From Cryptomeria japonica (Eukaryota; Streptophyta; Pinopsida; Cupressales; Cupressaceae), in contig NC_081407.1 of NCBI RefSeq assembly GCF_030272615.1, forward strand, positions 140,002,897 through 140,062,896: a stretch of DNA of 60,000 nt, given 5' to 3'. The stretch's first letter is position 1, and each line of letters begins with the position of its first letter. The translations under genes were made by a program, and so were the position numbers. Under the pieces are notes generated by a model. That model was not told the origin of the DNA. It saw nothing but the letters and a program-made list of their open reading frames with translations, and ran no database searches. This document shows, in pieces, positions 33,964-44,084 of this stretch.

Positions 33964-34475
33964 AATCCACCCTTGGAATTTCTTGCTCACAACAATGTTG
34001 GACGTCTAAGTACCCTTGGTCTTTCCCAAGTACATTATTTTTAGGTAGACGCCTCCAATGAGCCAAGATTCCAAAACCATTATGCAAGAACAATTTTTTT
34101 GGGCTTGAGAGAAAGGATCTATGTGTTACTTTCCTCAAATTATACCCTTTACCATATCAATCAAATGTTGCAAGCTTGGTCCAATTGCCACTAATAGTTG
34201 AGGCTCAAAAAATTTTGCTGCTTCCTCAACTATGATAAAAGGTTAGGCTAGCATAACTAAGATATCTTGTTGCATGTTACACCCTTGATGGATGAGATAG
34301 TGAACCCAAAGAAGTCCTCTGCAAACTGCTCAAGTTCATATTGAACAATATACTCTTCTATGGCATATTGCTATTTTGAATCGTCATCTTCATACTCGAA
34401 CTCACATGGTAATGGTTTCATCTTTTCAAGGTATGAAATATTGATAGATTATTCTTGGATGCTACTAGAAACCAT
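33964..34475 (-). other. H internal sequence, 3' side
   Basis: Minus-strand translation has stops; a stretch WRRLPKNN followed by Asp/Glu-rich residues faintly recalls the end of a chromodomain. The last 5 bases before A2 (34476-34480) are TGGAA, the target duplication. Confidence 0.5.
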
Positions 34476-34480
34476 TGGAA

Positions 34481-34749
34481 TGTTTGCCCTCTCGGGTGAA
34501 TAACTTAAAGTACACAGATAAAGCACGTAATGTCGAATAATAATGCCATAGATATCAGATGCAATATATCAGATGTTATTCCATTCATAAGTGTCCTACA
34601 CAAGTTACATTCGGAAGTATATAAAGATGCCGAGGGGGTGCGAGCGCCAACCGTCGCACTGCAACTGCCACCCCTCAGTTGCCAACTAACCAACACAATT
34701 ACAACTTAATTAACTAGTTTTATTTCCGTGTACAATATTGCCGCCAACA
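34481..34749 (-). repeat. A2 3' LTR
   Basis: Minus strand TGTTGGCGGCA...GGCAAACA. Differs from the 5' LTR at only a few of 269 positions. Confidence 0.95.
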
Positions 34750-34864
34750 TCATCCCCCCCAAAAGAAAAGAAGTCATCTCCGAATGACTTAATACAAAAT
34801 AGAGATGACATTAAACAGAACTGCTGACGCCAGTCGAGCCCGGAACTTATACACTTGCTGCGTC

Positions 34865-35300
34865 CTCGCCTGAAAACCCTTTTCTGCTACCATTCGATGC
34901 TCAAGTGTGGATTTCACCATTATTGCTTCTTGACATCAAAGTCCTTATGTGCCTAAACCAAACTTGTCTGCAAAACACGCGTTTCAGTCTCAGCGTCCAC
35001 CAACTGCTACTCAAATGATACTATCTCCCTAGCCAATTTGTCCTCGATAGCCACCCGTGCCGCCCTCTCGGCATCCAACTCCTGGGTACGTTGAGCTACG
35101 TCTCACGCTACTATTGCCTCCAACTTGGTGATCAGCTCCTCCCGAGCCCTCTCTGCATCCACCAAGGCAACCTCACATCCAGTCGAGACATACTCCAAGT
35201 TCCTCAAAGCGTACCATTCATGCCTGGAGGTGGCCACAACCCTCTATCACAAAGGCTACGAGACACCTCAAATCCTCCATCACACTCCCCAAAGGCTGAT
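34865..35300 (-). pseudogene. Coiled-coil frame downstream of pol in A2
   Basis: One minus-strand frame from about 35240 leftwards reads, apart from four internal stops, as a long charged helix: EVALVDAERAREELITKLEA, then TQELDAERAARVAIEDKLAR, then QLVDAETETRVLQTSL. Heptad-like spacing of Leu/Val/Ala with Glu/Arg/Lys is clear. It is in sense orientation, between the pol remnant and the 3' LTR. Upstream (35240-35300) the reading continues in another frame, so there is a frameshift. I do not recognise the protein. Tat-lineage elements are known to carry extra frames, some antisense; here it is sense. Confidence 0.6.
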
Positions 35301-35668
35301 AACTGAACTGAATAACTCTCTGGTGTCGTATGACTTCGCGTGTCAGCAATGCCTTCCCTCAAACTTTGTTTGTTCGCAACCTCCAAATCCGTCTCCCTCT
35401 ACGGCTCATGGCTTCCCCGCCAATGCTTAGCTGTAGGCTTCTTTCTCACAGTATGGACAACAACAACACTTACCGTGACATCTCTAATGCCCTTCGCCCA
35501 ACTCCAACAAGTGTACTGTAGCTCAAAAAATAAACTGGGGTTTTGGGGCAGCGCACATCATTTCTGTGATATTTTATGATGTCAAAACCCTTCTTCTCCA
35601 CTCTAATATTTTCAGTGTCTTGGCTCCAGATGTCATCGAATAATTTTTCAATCTGGTCATCGTCGTCG

Positions 35669-35970
35669 TTTTTTTTTTTTTTTTGGTTTCACTGTAATGT
35701 CCCCGATGGCACCCCGGCCATACAACCTCCCCGTACGGTCAACAACAACACTGACACCTCCAATCGTGCGGCCACCTTCCCATGTGGTCGACACCCTCCT
35801 TACCGTACGGACAACATGCTCAACTGTGCACACCGTACGGTCCTCCTTCTGCACGCCCAACGCAGTTCAACCGTACAGTGACCATTGACGACAAAGCGGC
35901 TGCGTGGTTGTGCGGTTGCGTCTTTTCTTCTTTTTTTCCAGTCGTACGGTCACCTGCTGTACGACCGTAC
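35669..35970. repeat. Poly-T run and cluster of CCGTACGG palindromes in A2
   Basis: A run of 18 T (about 35669-35686) precedes six occurrences of CCGTACGG or one-base variants between 35725 and 35970, often followed by TCAAC, ACAAC or TCACC. A short minus-strand frame here (35657-35860) has a Thr-Val-Arg-rich product, simply a readout of the motif. Confidence 0.75.
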
Positions 35971-35989
35971 AGTGGTTTTTAAAAAAAAA

Positions 35990-36180
35990 ATCTAATTGTC
36001 GAGAGTCTTCGGCACGGGTCCCATGCCTTTGGGATCGCCCTTCATCCTTCTCGGTTTTCCTCGCCCGAGAGTCTCCTGCTGTGGTCCTGTGCCTCTTGAG
36101 TCACCTGCTCGGCCTCTCGAGTCCCCTTCCATCCTCTCGAGTCCCCCTCTGGGCTCTCGGGTCCCTTGCGCGCTTCGCGT
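35990..36180. repeat. CTCGAGTCC-rich stretch in A2
   Basis: CTCGAGTCC or CTCGGGTCC words recur roughly every 24 bp near 36115-36170, with GAGAGTC words before. It lies beyond the last recognisable pol residues and looks like simple expansion. Confidence 0.5.
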
Positions 36181-36715
36181 GGTAGGGTTTCAATTTGGGC
36201 CCGTTGGTGGCCAATCTATTTTCAATGGCCATCCGAAGACCTGGAACCACAAATTCTATAGGGACCACGGTCTCCTTCCCGTACATAAGAAGAAGAAGAA
36301 TAATAAAGATTTTGAAAGTTGCGGCCTTCCACACAAGGTTCCAATCGTTGCCGACACAATTGATCTTCGGATTATCTACGTCATCGAGGTTTGGGGCGTC
36401 TCCCTTCCAATATTCTATGTATTCTGGCAGGTACACCTCCTCTGTTACTTGCTTTGGTTCCTCTACTTCGAGCCTGTAGCTCTGGAACATTTCATAATCC
36501 TCCATTTGCCAGTGGAAGAGTCCGTTCAATGACCCTGTCTCATCCTCGGAGCATTCTCCTAGTTTGAGAATCTCTTCGTCGTTGGGCTCCCTGCAGCCCC
36601 GTCCTTCGTCCCTCGGGTCGCCTTTTCCTTCATCCTCCGATTCCGAAGATGATGCCAATTCCTCATCAACAACCTGGGTCCTCAGATCAATGGTGTACTT
36701 TCGCCCCCTTTCTCC
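36181..36715 (-). pseudogene. A2 pol remnant with RT-integrase deletion
   Basis: Minus-strand frame reads from the post-protease spacer (SSSESEDEGKGD, LNGLFHWQMEDYE, LPEYIEYW) to NLVWKAATFKIF, which matches the N-terminal pol of element A. It then jumps directly to LMYGKETVVPIEFVVPG and MAIENRL, which match A's integrase C-terminus. All of RT, RNase H and the integrase core are missing. The junction (about 36287-36310) is a GAA/TTC-type repeat. Confidence 0.9.
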
Positions 36716-39077
36716 ATAGAAAGGGTGTTCTTTTTCCAGTCGTGGTTCACCTTTGCTGTAACCACCCACCCTCTGCCTAAGATGGCGTCGTACCCCTTCT
36801 TCTTGAGTGGGATTACCACAAAATCTAGTATGAAAGGTTGCGTGCTGATGGTGACCGACTGGGCCATCAGGGTGCCGAGTGGCTTGATGTCGTGCTGGTT
36901 TGCACCTACCAAGTTGAACGTGGGTGGCCATAGTGTTGGCTTCCCCAGCTTCTTCCACGTATCCTCTGGCAGTACATTCACCCTCGAACCTCCGTCCACG
37001 ATGGTGTCTTTGAGGATAGCCTCGAGAATTCCCATCTCTACTACAACAGGATGCCGACCACTATTTAAGGCCAACAACATTGGGTCAGCCGAGGGGTTGA
37101 CTGGAACTTCCGCCTGTGTGGCCCGCAAAGGTGCCTGCGCAGTGGTTTGTATGGAACTAAAAATGGCGGTTCTTAACTGTGGCATTGTTTCTAGAAGGTC
37201 CTTTACCCTTATAGGTACTTCCATCTGCAGTACTTGCCCAATGATGTTATTTTCCGCTTCCGTACGAGATGATGTACTCGCCACCTTGTTGTCCCATCGT
37301 TCGGCCGTCATCTCACGTTCAATATTGGCCTTTGCCTCCCGTAATCTCTCCTTCTCCGTACGGGGGTTGGGATAAGTGGCTTTTTCCATCTGGGCGCGGG
37401 TGATCACCAGTACTTCTTTCTCACCAGTCTTCTCAGCCTTCTCAATGTTGAGGAGATTAACCCCTGCCTGTGGGCAATTTGCGTCCTCATGGTCGCCTGG
37501 CCCACACCATCGACAGAGGTGTTGAGGGGTGGCTTCCTTCGTGCAATCACGGGCGAAGTGCCCCCACTGATTACAGGCCCTACATTGGATAATTGGTCGG
37601 CCCTTGGCGTCATACTGGATACGGCTTCCGTTATTGTTATTGTTGCTATTCCTTCCGCCGCTGCGTCTGTTGTCTCGGTAACCTCCAGATGATGCCGTTG
37701 TGTTGGTTTGCGAAGTTCCGACGACCGGCTGCTCTTGCGTGAAGAGAACTTGTTGGCTCCTGGTTTTTATATTGTAGGGACATTCCTTTGTCAAATGTCC
37801 CGCAATTTGACAAATATCGCAAAAGCCTTCTTGGGGCAGGACCCCTTGGTGTGTCCGTCACTCCTACAGTCAGTACACCACACGTCGTTTTCTTCAGTCT
37901 TACTTGTACTCCCCTTCATAGCTTTGAATTCTTTCAGCATTCGTTCCATGTCCTTTTGGAGAGCGTGCACCTTTTTACTCGATTCGCTACTGCTGCTGCT
38001 TTCCCCATCAGAGTCTTCATCATCGTCAGATGAATATTTATTACTTTTCTTCTTTGATGTTTTGTATTCGCTCTCTAGGTCCATCGCCCTATTATAGGCG
38101 TCGTCATATGACGTCGAGGGTACAATTTTCATCTTTTTTCGTAGGGAGGATTTCAATCCTTAAACGAACCATCGTTTCTTCAATCCCTCTGTTGGTTGGC
38201 TTTCCATTTTACCCAGCAATTCCTTCAGCCTCCTGTTGTATGCCCGTACTGTCTCCTTGGTACCTTGTTTGGTACTGTATATCTCCGTTACAATTTCATT
38301 GTCATCATGGAGCAACCGAAACTACTCCGTGAATTCCTTCTGTAGATTGGCCCACGTGGCCACTTTTTGCTTGTCCACATCGGAGTACCAATCTATGGCA
38401 ACTCCACGTAACATGGCTGGGAATTGTTGTACCCAGTCATCTTGGTTTGTCACTCCGTTGGCGGACCAAATGGTTTCACATGTACGGCAGTGCCGTAAAG
38501 GGTCTTCCTTGCCGTCCCCTGTGAACTTTGGCAATTTTTGTTTACTCACCATCCCGGGTCGTCTTCTTGGGGGCGGTTGTGTCTGTGTCTGTGACCCTGC
38601 GCTGCTTCCTCCGGTGGCGCCGGTGGTGTGTCCTGCGTGGGCGACTGGAGGTACGGTGTTTTGCCTGTCATGTGTGGCACCTACACCCGTACGGTTGCCC
38701 TCCCCTTCGCTCTCACTCGCGCCCACTCCTAGTTCCCATTGGTGATCTTCACTCCGTGGTGTAAGGGATAAGTTTCTAAATTGATCTCGAGTCTCCTTGA
38801 CTAGATTTCGCCGTAACCTTGTTTCTTTCAGAAACTCTTCATGGCTCCGCGGCCTACGATGCTCTGGCGACGCGTAGAAATTTCCATCGGCTTTTGCACC
38901 CTCCGTGACACCTCCTTGGTTCCCCTCAGGCCACCCTTCGGCAGGTCGTCCTTCGGTAAGTTGCCTTAGCCTCCGTCTACATTCTACTTGCTGCTCCAGA
39001 ATCAAGGCCCTCTGCGTGGCCTCCCACTCGTCCATTTCTGCTTTTTTATTTCTATCTTTATTCAATAGGTTTGGCAT
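36716..39077 (-). pseudogene. A2 gag-protease
   Basis: From ATG at 39077 (MPNLLNKDRNKK), as in element A. Gag core: GDGKEDPLRHCRTCETIW and LRGVAIDWYSDV. Stops after QKEFTE (38322) and after KKRWFV (near 38160); a frameshift near 37790 breaks the second zinc knuckle. Knuckles 1, 3 and 4 are intact: WCTDCRSDGHTKGSC, CRACNQWGHFARDC, CRWCGPGDHEDANC. Protease motif DTIVDGGSRVNVLP keeps Asp-Gly-Gly but has Arg two positions on. Another frameshift lies near 36715. Compared with element A, many residues are the same, so they are one family. Confidence 0.9.
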
Positions 39078-39197
39078 TAATTGTTGCACATTTCCATAAC
39101 TCACAATACATAAATCAAAACACGTCTTTATTAATTCATTTGCTCAAATACAACTTGTGTCAATGACCTTTTTATTTGAATATAAAAAGTTCAAGGT

Positions 39198-39671
39198 TCA
39201 ATTCCCTCCTGGCCTGGCGCCATCCCGTTTCGTTTCCCATCGACTGTTTTCTTCATAGTGTCGAAGGATCTGTTGGCGTCGCTCTTCCTGGGCAATCTCC
39301 TCCAGGCGAGCCTGTTGTGCCAACGATGCCTGTGCAAGCAACCGGGGGAGGTGGTTCATCAACCGGTTTACTGTCGGGCTAACCTCCAGAGCTGTCCACA
39401 CGGCACTTGGTGGGATTTCCGCCTCCGCCGCCTCTCGTCGGACGTAGGTCTGGATGGCTACCTGGAGCAGAATTGAAAATTCTCTCGTTGCCATGTCTTC
39501 TCCTGTGTAAAGTTCTGTTCGCGCGTTGTCGTCCTCTGGGTTTATTTCACCAACGGGTAGGCCCATCGTGTCCGTGTGCCATCCATGTCTTCCATTCCCA
39601 AGTACGTCTAGGCAACGACGCCAAATGTTTGCCCTCTCGGGTGAATAACTTAAAGTACACAAATAAAGCAC
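39198..39671 (-). CDS. A2 frame upstream of gag (ORF0), still open
   Basis: A 157-codon frame that starts inside the 5' LTR, crosses the primer site and ends just before gag. Middle: LPVGEINPEDDNARTELYTGED; end: a Gln/Ala/Glu/Arg-rich helix. Element A has the same frame with one frameshift. The true start is uncertain; the ATG in the LTR would be usable only if upstream of it there is a transcription start. No family recognised. It may be a short regulatory or nucleic-acid-binding product of the element. Confidence 0.55.
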   Translation of the reverse strand: MLYLCTLSYSPERANIWRRCLDVLGNGRHGWHTDTMGLPVGEINPEDDNARTELYTGEDMATREFSILLQVAIQTYVRREAAEAEIPPSAVWTALEVSPTVNRLMNHLPRLLAQASLAQQARLEEIAQEERRQQILRHYEENSRWETKRDGARPGGN

Positions 39672-39894
39672 GTAATGCCGAATAATAATGCCATAGATAT
39701 CAGATGCAATATATCAGATGTTATTCCATTCATAAGTGTCCTACACAAGTTACATTCGGAAGTATATAAAGATGCCAAGGGGGTGCGAGCGCCAACCGTC
39801 GCACCGCAACTGCCACCCCTCGGTTGCCAACTACCCAACACAATTACAACTTAATTAACTAGTTTTATTTCCATGTACAATATTGCCGCCAACA
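39626..39894 (-). repeat. A2 5' LTR
   Basis: 269 bp, TGTTGGCGGCA...GGCAAACA on the minus strand; followed on that strand by TT, then the tRNA-Asp-type primer site at 39611-39623, which has one mismatch to A's. Confidence 0.95.
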
Positions 39895-39899
39895 TGGAA

Positions 39900-40482
39900 T
39901 ATCTCTTTCAAATATTGAATTTTACATTCAACATGAATTGCTGATTTCTGATTGTGTATTGATAAAAACACTTTCATGATGGGAGAGGTCGTTGCTATCA
40001 CCATCAAAAGTAGGAGCTTCAACTCTTTTTTGTTGTCTTTTTGGCCACTATTATACCCTTTCCAATTTGGAAGCATCTTGTCAAGTATCTCCAAGTAATT
40101 AACAAAAGAAATTGTAGCTTTGAAACTTTTGCATTACTTTGATACTGCGCAAGGATTGTGTCTATCTTGTCTGTAGTTATTGTCTTATGTTCTGTTTCTT
40201 CATCTTTTTTCAAAAATATGGGTTTGGCAAGCTTTGAAATGGGATAACTGTCACTTGGTTATTTGTAGTTGATCTTCCTTCTCTCTGTGATTTTCTTACC
40301 AGATTTTGATTTCACTTGCTACTCTAAAGCTGCAACTTTCATCCCAATAGCTCGATCACTCTATCTTAGCTCCAAATTTCCATTAGCATGTCTTGGAAAA
40401 GATCTACCCTCTTTCCTTTTGTTGGAATTCTCAAAATTCCCTCCATGATTCACAGGCTAGCAAGATGTTAGCTTTGATACCA
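39900..40482 (-). pseudogene. H primer site and gag start
   Basis: On the minus strand TGGTATCAAAGC (40471-40482) follows the LTR, then MEGILRIPTKGKRVDLFQ begins gag, similar in design to D's MYIKTKEERVELFQ. Further on VEAPTFDGDSN is the gag core also seen in D and B. Stops are present. The rest is interrupted by A2. Confidence 0.72.
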
Positions 40483-41182
40483 TTATAATAACCTATACTG
40501 AATGCACAAAACAAACCTAGAAATACTACAACAGTAAATTTTTTGTATTTTTTTATATATTTCTTCAAAATAGAACATACACAAATTGAGATTCATCAAG
40601 CTGATACATCTTACCAAACACACTCACATGCAGAACTGGACACTATTGGTATTCCAGATGTGGGTCTGAATTTTGGCCTACTGCTTAAGGGTTTCTGTCC
40701 TCAATAAGGCTAATCTCTACAATTGAAGGGTTTCATCTCCAAGTCACAGCTGCTGAAACACAATGTGCAGCCCAAGAAAAGAAATGATTTTTGTTTTGTT
40801 AGATTTCAAGTGTATAATTCAAGCTCTGTTTTCCCAGTGCACCTGAATTAGAGGCAAGAGATCCTTCATATGTTGAATCTTGGCAATAACCTGGCAAGTT
40901 AACTGACAAATTTAGTTGCCCAAACTGGGCAGTTAAATAACAAATTAGTTCTTCAAATTAAGGCAGTTCCAAACAGTTAACTATCAAAGCCTTTTCTCAA
41001 TCGATGCAATCTAAAACAGTTGACTGACCACATCCACCTTTATTCTGGTGACAACTAACTGAAAGTAACTACAATTCCAACTATGCTACTCCTATCACTA
41101 TGTTGACAGTCCATTCACTAAATAGCTGTGGATTAGAGAAATGAGCCCCATGCACCATGGGTGTCAAAAAGGGCACATTGCA
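40483..41182 (-). repeat. H 5' LTR
   Basis: 700 bp; minus strand TGCAATGTGCCC...GGTTATTATAA. Both ends carry one or two changes relative to TGTAATGTCCCC and a CA end. Confidence 0.8.
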
Positions 41183-41572
41183 TATAGTTTGACCTTATGA
41201 TTCCTTTCTAACATTGAGGCATATTGTGACTTGACACTTAAGTGACTTTATATCCCGAGCTTCCTCCACCAAGTGTTTTGTCATTTTGATTATCAATCTT
41301 TTTTCAACACAACTAAATTATAAGCAGAAAGGAAGAAATTATGTCAATGTTTGGATGAATACAAATGATTGACTTTCTGGCAAGCCTTACAAATAAATTT
41401 CAAAAACTTGATGCAGGAGAAATGTGCAAAATTAAAATGTGTCATAGGCAGAGAAGACTGTTGTACTATCATGATGCCAATCTTGCTATATATGTGTATA
41501 ATCTGACATGCAAGCTGTAAAAACGTTGTAGCATATTATTCATGCTCTGAAAATTTTGATGAAATTAAAACT
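41183..41572. other. Probable intron or upstream sequence of the CBS gene
   Basis: No coding or repeat signal recognised. AT-rich. Confidence 0.35.
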
Positions 41573-42112
41573 TGTTACTTAGAATCTGAAGAAGAGGTCA
41601 CCAAAACTTTATGAATTCAATAGGATCCTTGTAGATGACTTTGAACAAGAGATGCTTTTATTTCTTTATCAAGGCTCTGCTGGTTGGAGAAAGCCTCTTA
41701 TCGCATAGTTCAGCTGAGCAAACTTTTCTCCATAAATGTTGGCATCACATCTCTTTTGAATGAAGAGGAAGCTACTAAGTACAAAACTGGAACTCTGTAG
41801 GAGTTTCCAGTGACAAGGACTGGCTAACTGTAATATTCCCTTACATTGAATCTGAAGAAGAAGAAGCTCACCAAAACTTTATGAATTCAATAGGATCCTT
41901 GTAGATGACTTGGAACATGAAATGCTTTTGTTTCTTTATCAAGGCTCTGCTGGTTGGAGAAACCCTCTTATCACATAGTTCAGCTGAGCAAACTTTTTTC
42001 CGTAAATGTTGACATCGCATCTCTCATCGCATCTCTCTTTTGAATGAAGAGGAAGCTACTAAATACAAAACTGGATCTCTGAAGGAGTTTCCAGTGACAA
42101 AAACTGGTTAAC
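41573..42112. repeat. Tandem duplication of about 270 bp next to solo LTR N
   Basis: The unit starting GAATCTGAAGAAG (about 41582) recurs at 41858; shared stretches include ATGAATTCAATAGGATCCTT and CAAGGCTCTGCTGGTTGGAG. Copy one ends CTAAC then TGTAATATTCCC before copy two; copy two ends TTAAC then LTR N. A 10-bp CATCGCATCTCT repeat was added in copy two. Confidence 0.9.
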
Positions 42113-43574
42113 TGTAATTTCCCTTTCCGCAGAGTAGACGGAAGTACCCCTTTTAGCCTATTCAATTCTGGTAAGCTAATCTAGGGCCTTATTAGAGAAT
42201 AATTTAATATTTAAATAAAATTGTCCAATAATTTTCCCGATGACTTTGTTTTAATTAATTTCAAATGGTTAGTGATTTAAAAGGACAAATATTATAAAGT
42301 CACTTTATAAAAGTGCCTTACTAATTTATTCTACGTGAGAATTCAAAAAGTACCTTGGCGAATGTTCTACTGGGAAAATGTAAAAGGTGAATTGGAAGCT
42401 CATTTGTATATGCTTGATTCTATTCTCTTGAAGCTTTCATCGAGGCAAACACTAGAAGGAAAACCCTTAGGGAATTGGTTTCGGTGGTGAGACATATACT
42501 CTATCTAATTTGCAGGTGGAATCACACAAGTACGATTTAAGATTAAATAATTTATCAGAGGTTTGCAGGGAAATAATAAGTTATTAATTCTCTCTGAGTT
42601 TATAGGTCAAAGGTCTATTCAAGGTTTTGCACTTTCAGGGCTATCCATAAGGGAAAATCAGTTAATAAGAATGGGACACCAAAGGGAGAGATTTTGGTGA
42701 ATATATATACTATTCTCTTCTCTTCTCTTGCTATATGCCCTGATGAAGGATCATAGTGTTTGATTCAAAAGGTTGGCAATAAAAATTCTACATGGTCTAA
42801 TCCAGAAGAAAGCATATTGAATATATACTATTATTTTTTGGCTGGGTGTGAGTATTTTTTCCATAGTGGGATGTGAGGCTTATTTCTACTGCTGAACGTG
42901 TTTATTTGCATATCGATGGACATGGAATCCCTCTTGCTGGTTGCTACATTCATAATCTTCCAGGCGGCATATCCTTGGTAGTGCTGGAGGCTTTTGATGC
43001 ATTTCTGGTGGTTGCGACACTTGTTACCACTAAGCATACAACAGATAAAGGAAGTTCGTGGGTTTGGAAGGTATCCTTGCTGATCACTGACCCTTTTAAG
43101 GCTGACATGAGCGTTTTAAGGAGCTGACAGTAGCTTATTAGCAAGGCATTAGGATTGATGGACTTCCCAGAATTTAAACGCCATCCATATTGAGTTTGCT
43201 GAGGTGAATTGTTGTCTTGGGAGATATCAACTGTGACTGATTCTGAGTACTTCATTTCTGCCATTTTTAAGGCCAGAGCATTATACGTGCATTATTCTGT
43301 TATCTGAAGTTGTATACCGTCAGACTGTAATGTTAATCTTTTATATATTCAGTAATTCTGAATGAATGCAAACTGTTTGTTACATTGCTTCTCTAAATGT
43401 ATGAATACCGAGTTCAATTTGTATGAAGAAAGTATGTAATTCCAGTGATTACATTTTTAAATCTCTCAAACTCTATATGCATACAAAGTACAAACCGTTC
43501 AACGAAATGTTTTAACATAAAACTTTGTGAAGATTGCAAAAAATTAGGAAAGGGAATTTGGTCAGGGTATTACA
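42113..43574 (+). mobile_element. N: solo LTR in the gene region
   Basis: TGTAATTTCCCT...GGTATTACA, 1462 bp, flanked by perfect 5-bp TTAAC (42108-42112, 43575-43579). No primer site, second LTR or enzyme domain. An open frame at 42873-43127 shows no family I know. It lies upstream of the recognised exons, probably in an intron. Confidence 0.82.
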
Positions 43575-44084
43575 TTAACATGTTATGGCCTCTTGAAAGA
43601 ATGGTAGCTTGACTGTAAGAGAGTAAAAAGATCAAAGCTAGCAAAGACAATGAGAGCTCTAACATATATATTCATTTTAAAAATAAGGTAACTGAATGGA
43701 AGGGGAAGCCATAATAAGGTAATAATACCTTTTCTTTTCCAGTATTTGATCGTCTATAAGAGGATATTCAAATATACCATAGGGTCAAGCCTCCTAATTA
43801 TCGCAATTCTTTCAGGATATGAGACAAATAAACATAACAATGTCAGGGGGCAAGAAATTGTATGCAGATGGTATATCCTTTGTAAAGTAACTTCTTGCTT
43901 GATTTTGTTGACTATCTTAACTACACTTATTAGTTTTATTTGAATATTTGAATAGGAATTGTAATCAAAGAAATTGTAGGTGGATGTTAACAATTTGGTA
44001 TAGACTGATTGTATAAGTGATGCGTCAACCAAGTCCATACGTAGTTCCTCTGCTAATCATTAATAATCAATTGACTGGAAGCAG
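43575..44084 (+). other. Probable intron sequence
   Basis: No coding signal. Ends GGAAGCAG, an acceptor before the exon at 44085; CTAAT and TAATAATC words 20-30 bases upstream could serve as branch site. Confidence 0.5.

Larger units (their letters stand above)
34481..39894 (-). mobile_element. A2: complete but internally deleted copy of the A family
   Basis: LTRs at 34481-34749 and 39626-39894 (269 bp each, nearly identical), perfect 5-bp TGGAA on both sides (34476-34480, 39895-39899), primer site TGGCGTCGTTGCC (39611-39623), polypurine tract TTTTCTTTTGGGGGGG next to the 3' LTR. Gag and protease resemble element A, but pol is reduced to its first and last segments: RT, RNase H and most of integrase are missing. 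It must have been mobilised in trans or deleted after insertion. Confidence 0.95.
33261..41182 (-). mobile_element. H: non-autonomous gypsy-type element hosting A2
   Basis: Two matching LTRs (33261-33963 and 40483-41182) in minus orientation frame about 1.1 kb of internal sequence, in which A2 (34481-39894) is inserted. The minus strand shows TGGTATCAAAGC right after the right LTR and GGGTGGATT before the left one, as primer site and polypurine tract. The inside keeps a gag start and perhaps a chromodomain-like end but no protease, RT or integrase, so it is an internally deleted derivative. No target duplication could be confirmed. Confidence 0.78.

Noticed and set aside
35125-35430. Plus-strand frames over 35091-35580 in A2
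   Set aside because: The minus strand gives a better explanation (coiled-coil frame); plus-strand frames have no recognisable content.
33233-41187. TATAG as target duplication of H
   Set aside because: TATAG follows the right LTR, but on the left it is 23 bases away from the LTR border, inside D integrase; not accepted.
42873-43127. Frame in solo LTR N as the missing first exon of the CBS gene
   Set aside because: It shows no CBS-type residues and lies within the flanked N insertion.
43746-43943. Frame just upstream of the CBS exon as an upstream exon
   Set aside because: Hydrophobic random-looking sequence with no acceptor/donor pair that keeps phase, and no similarity to the start of PV42-type proteins.
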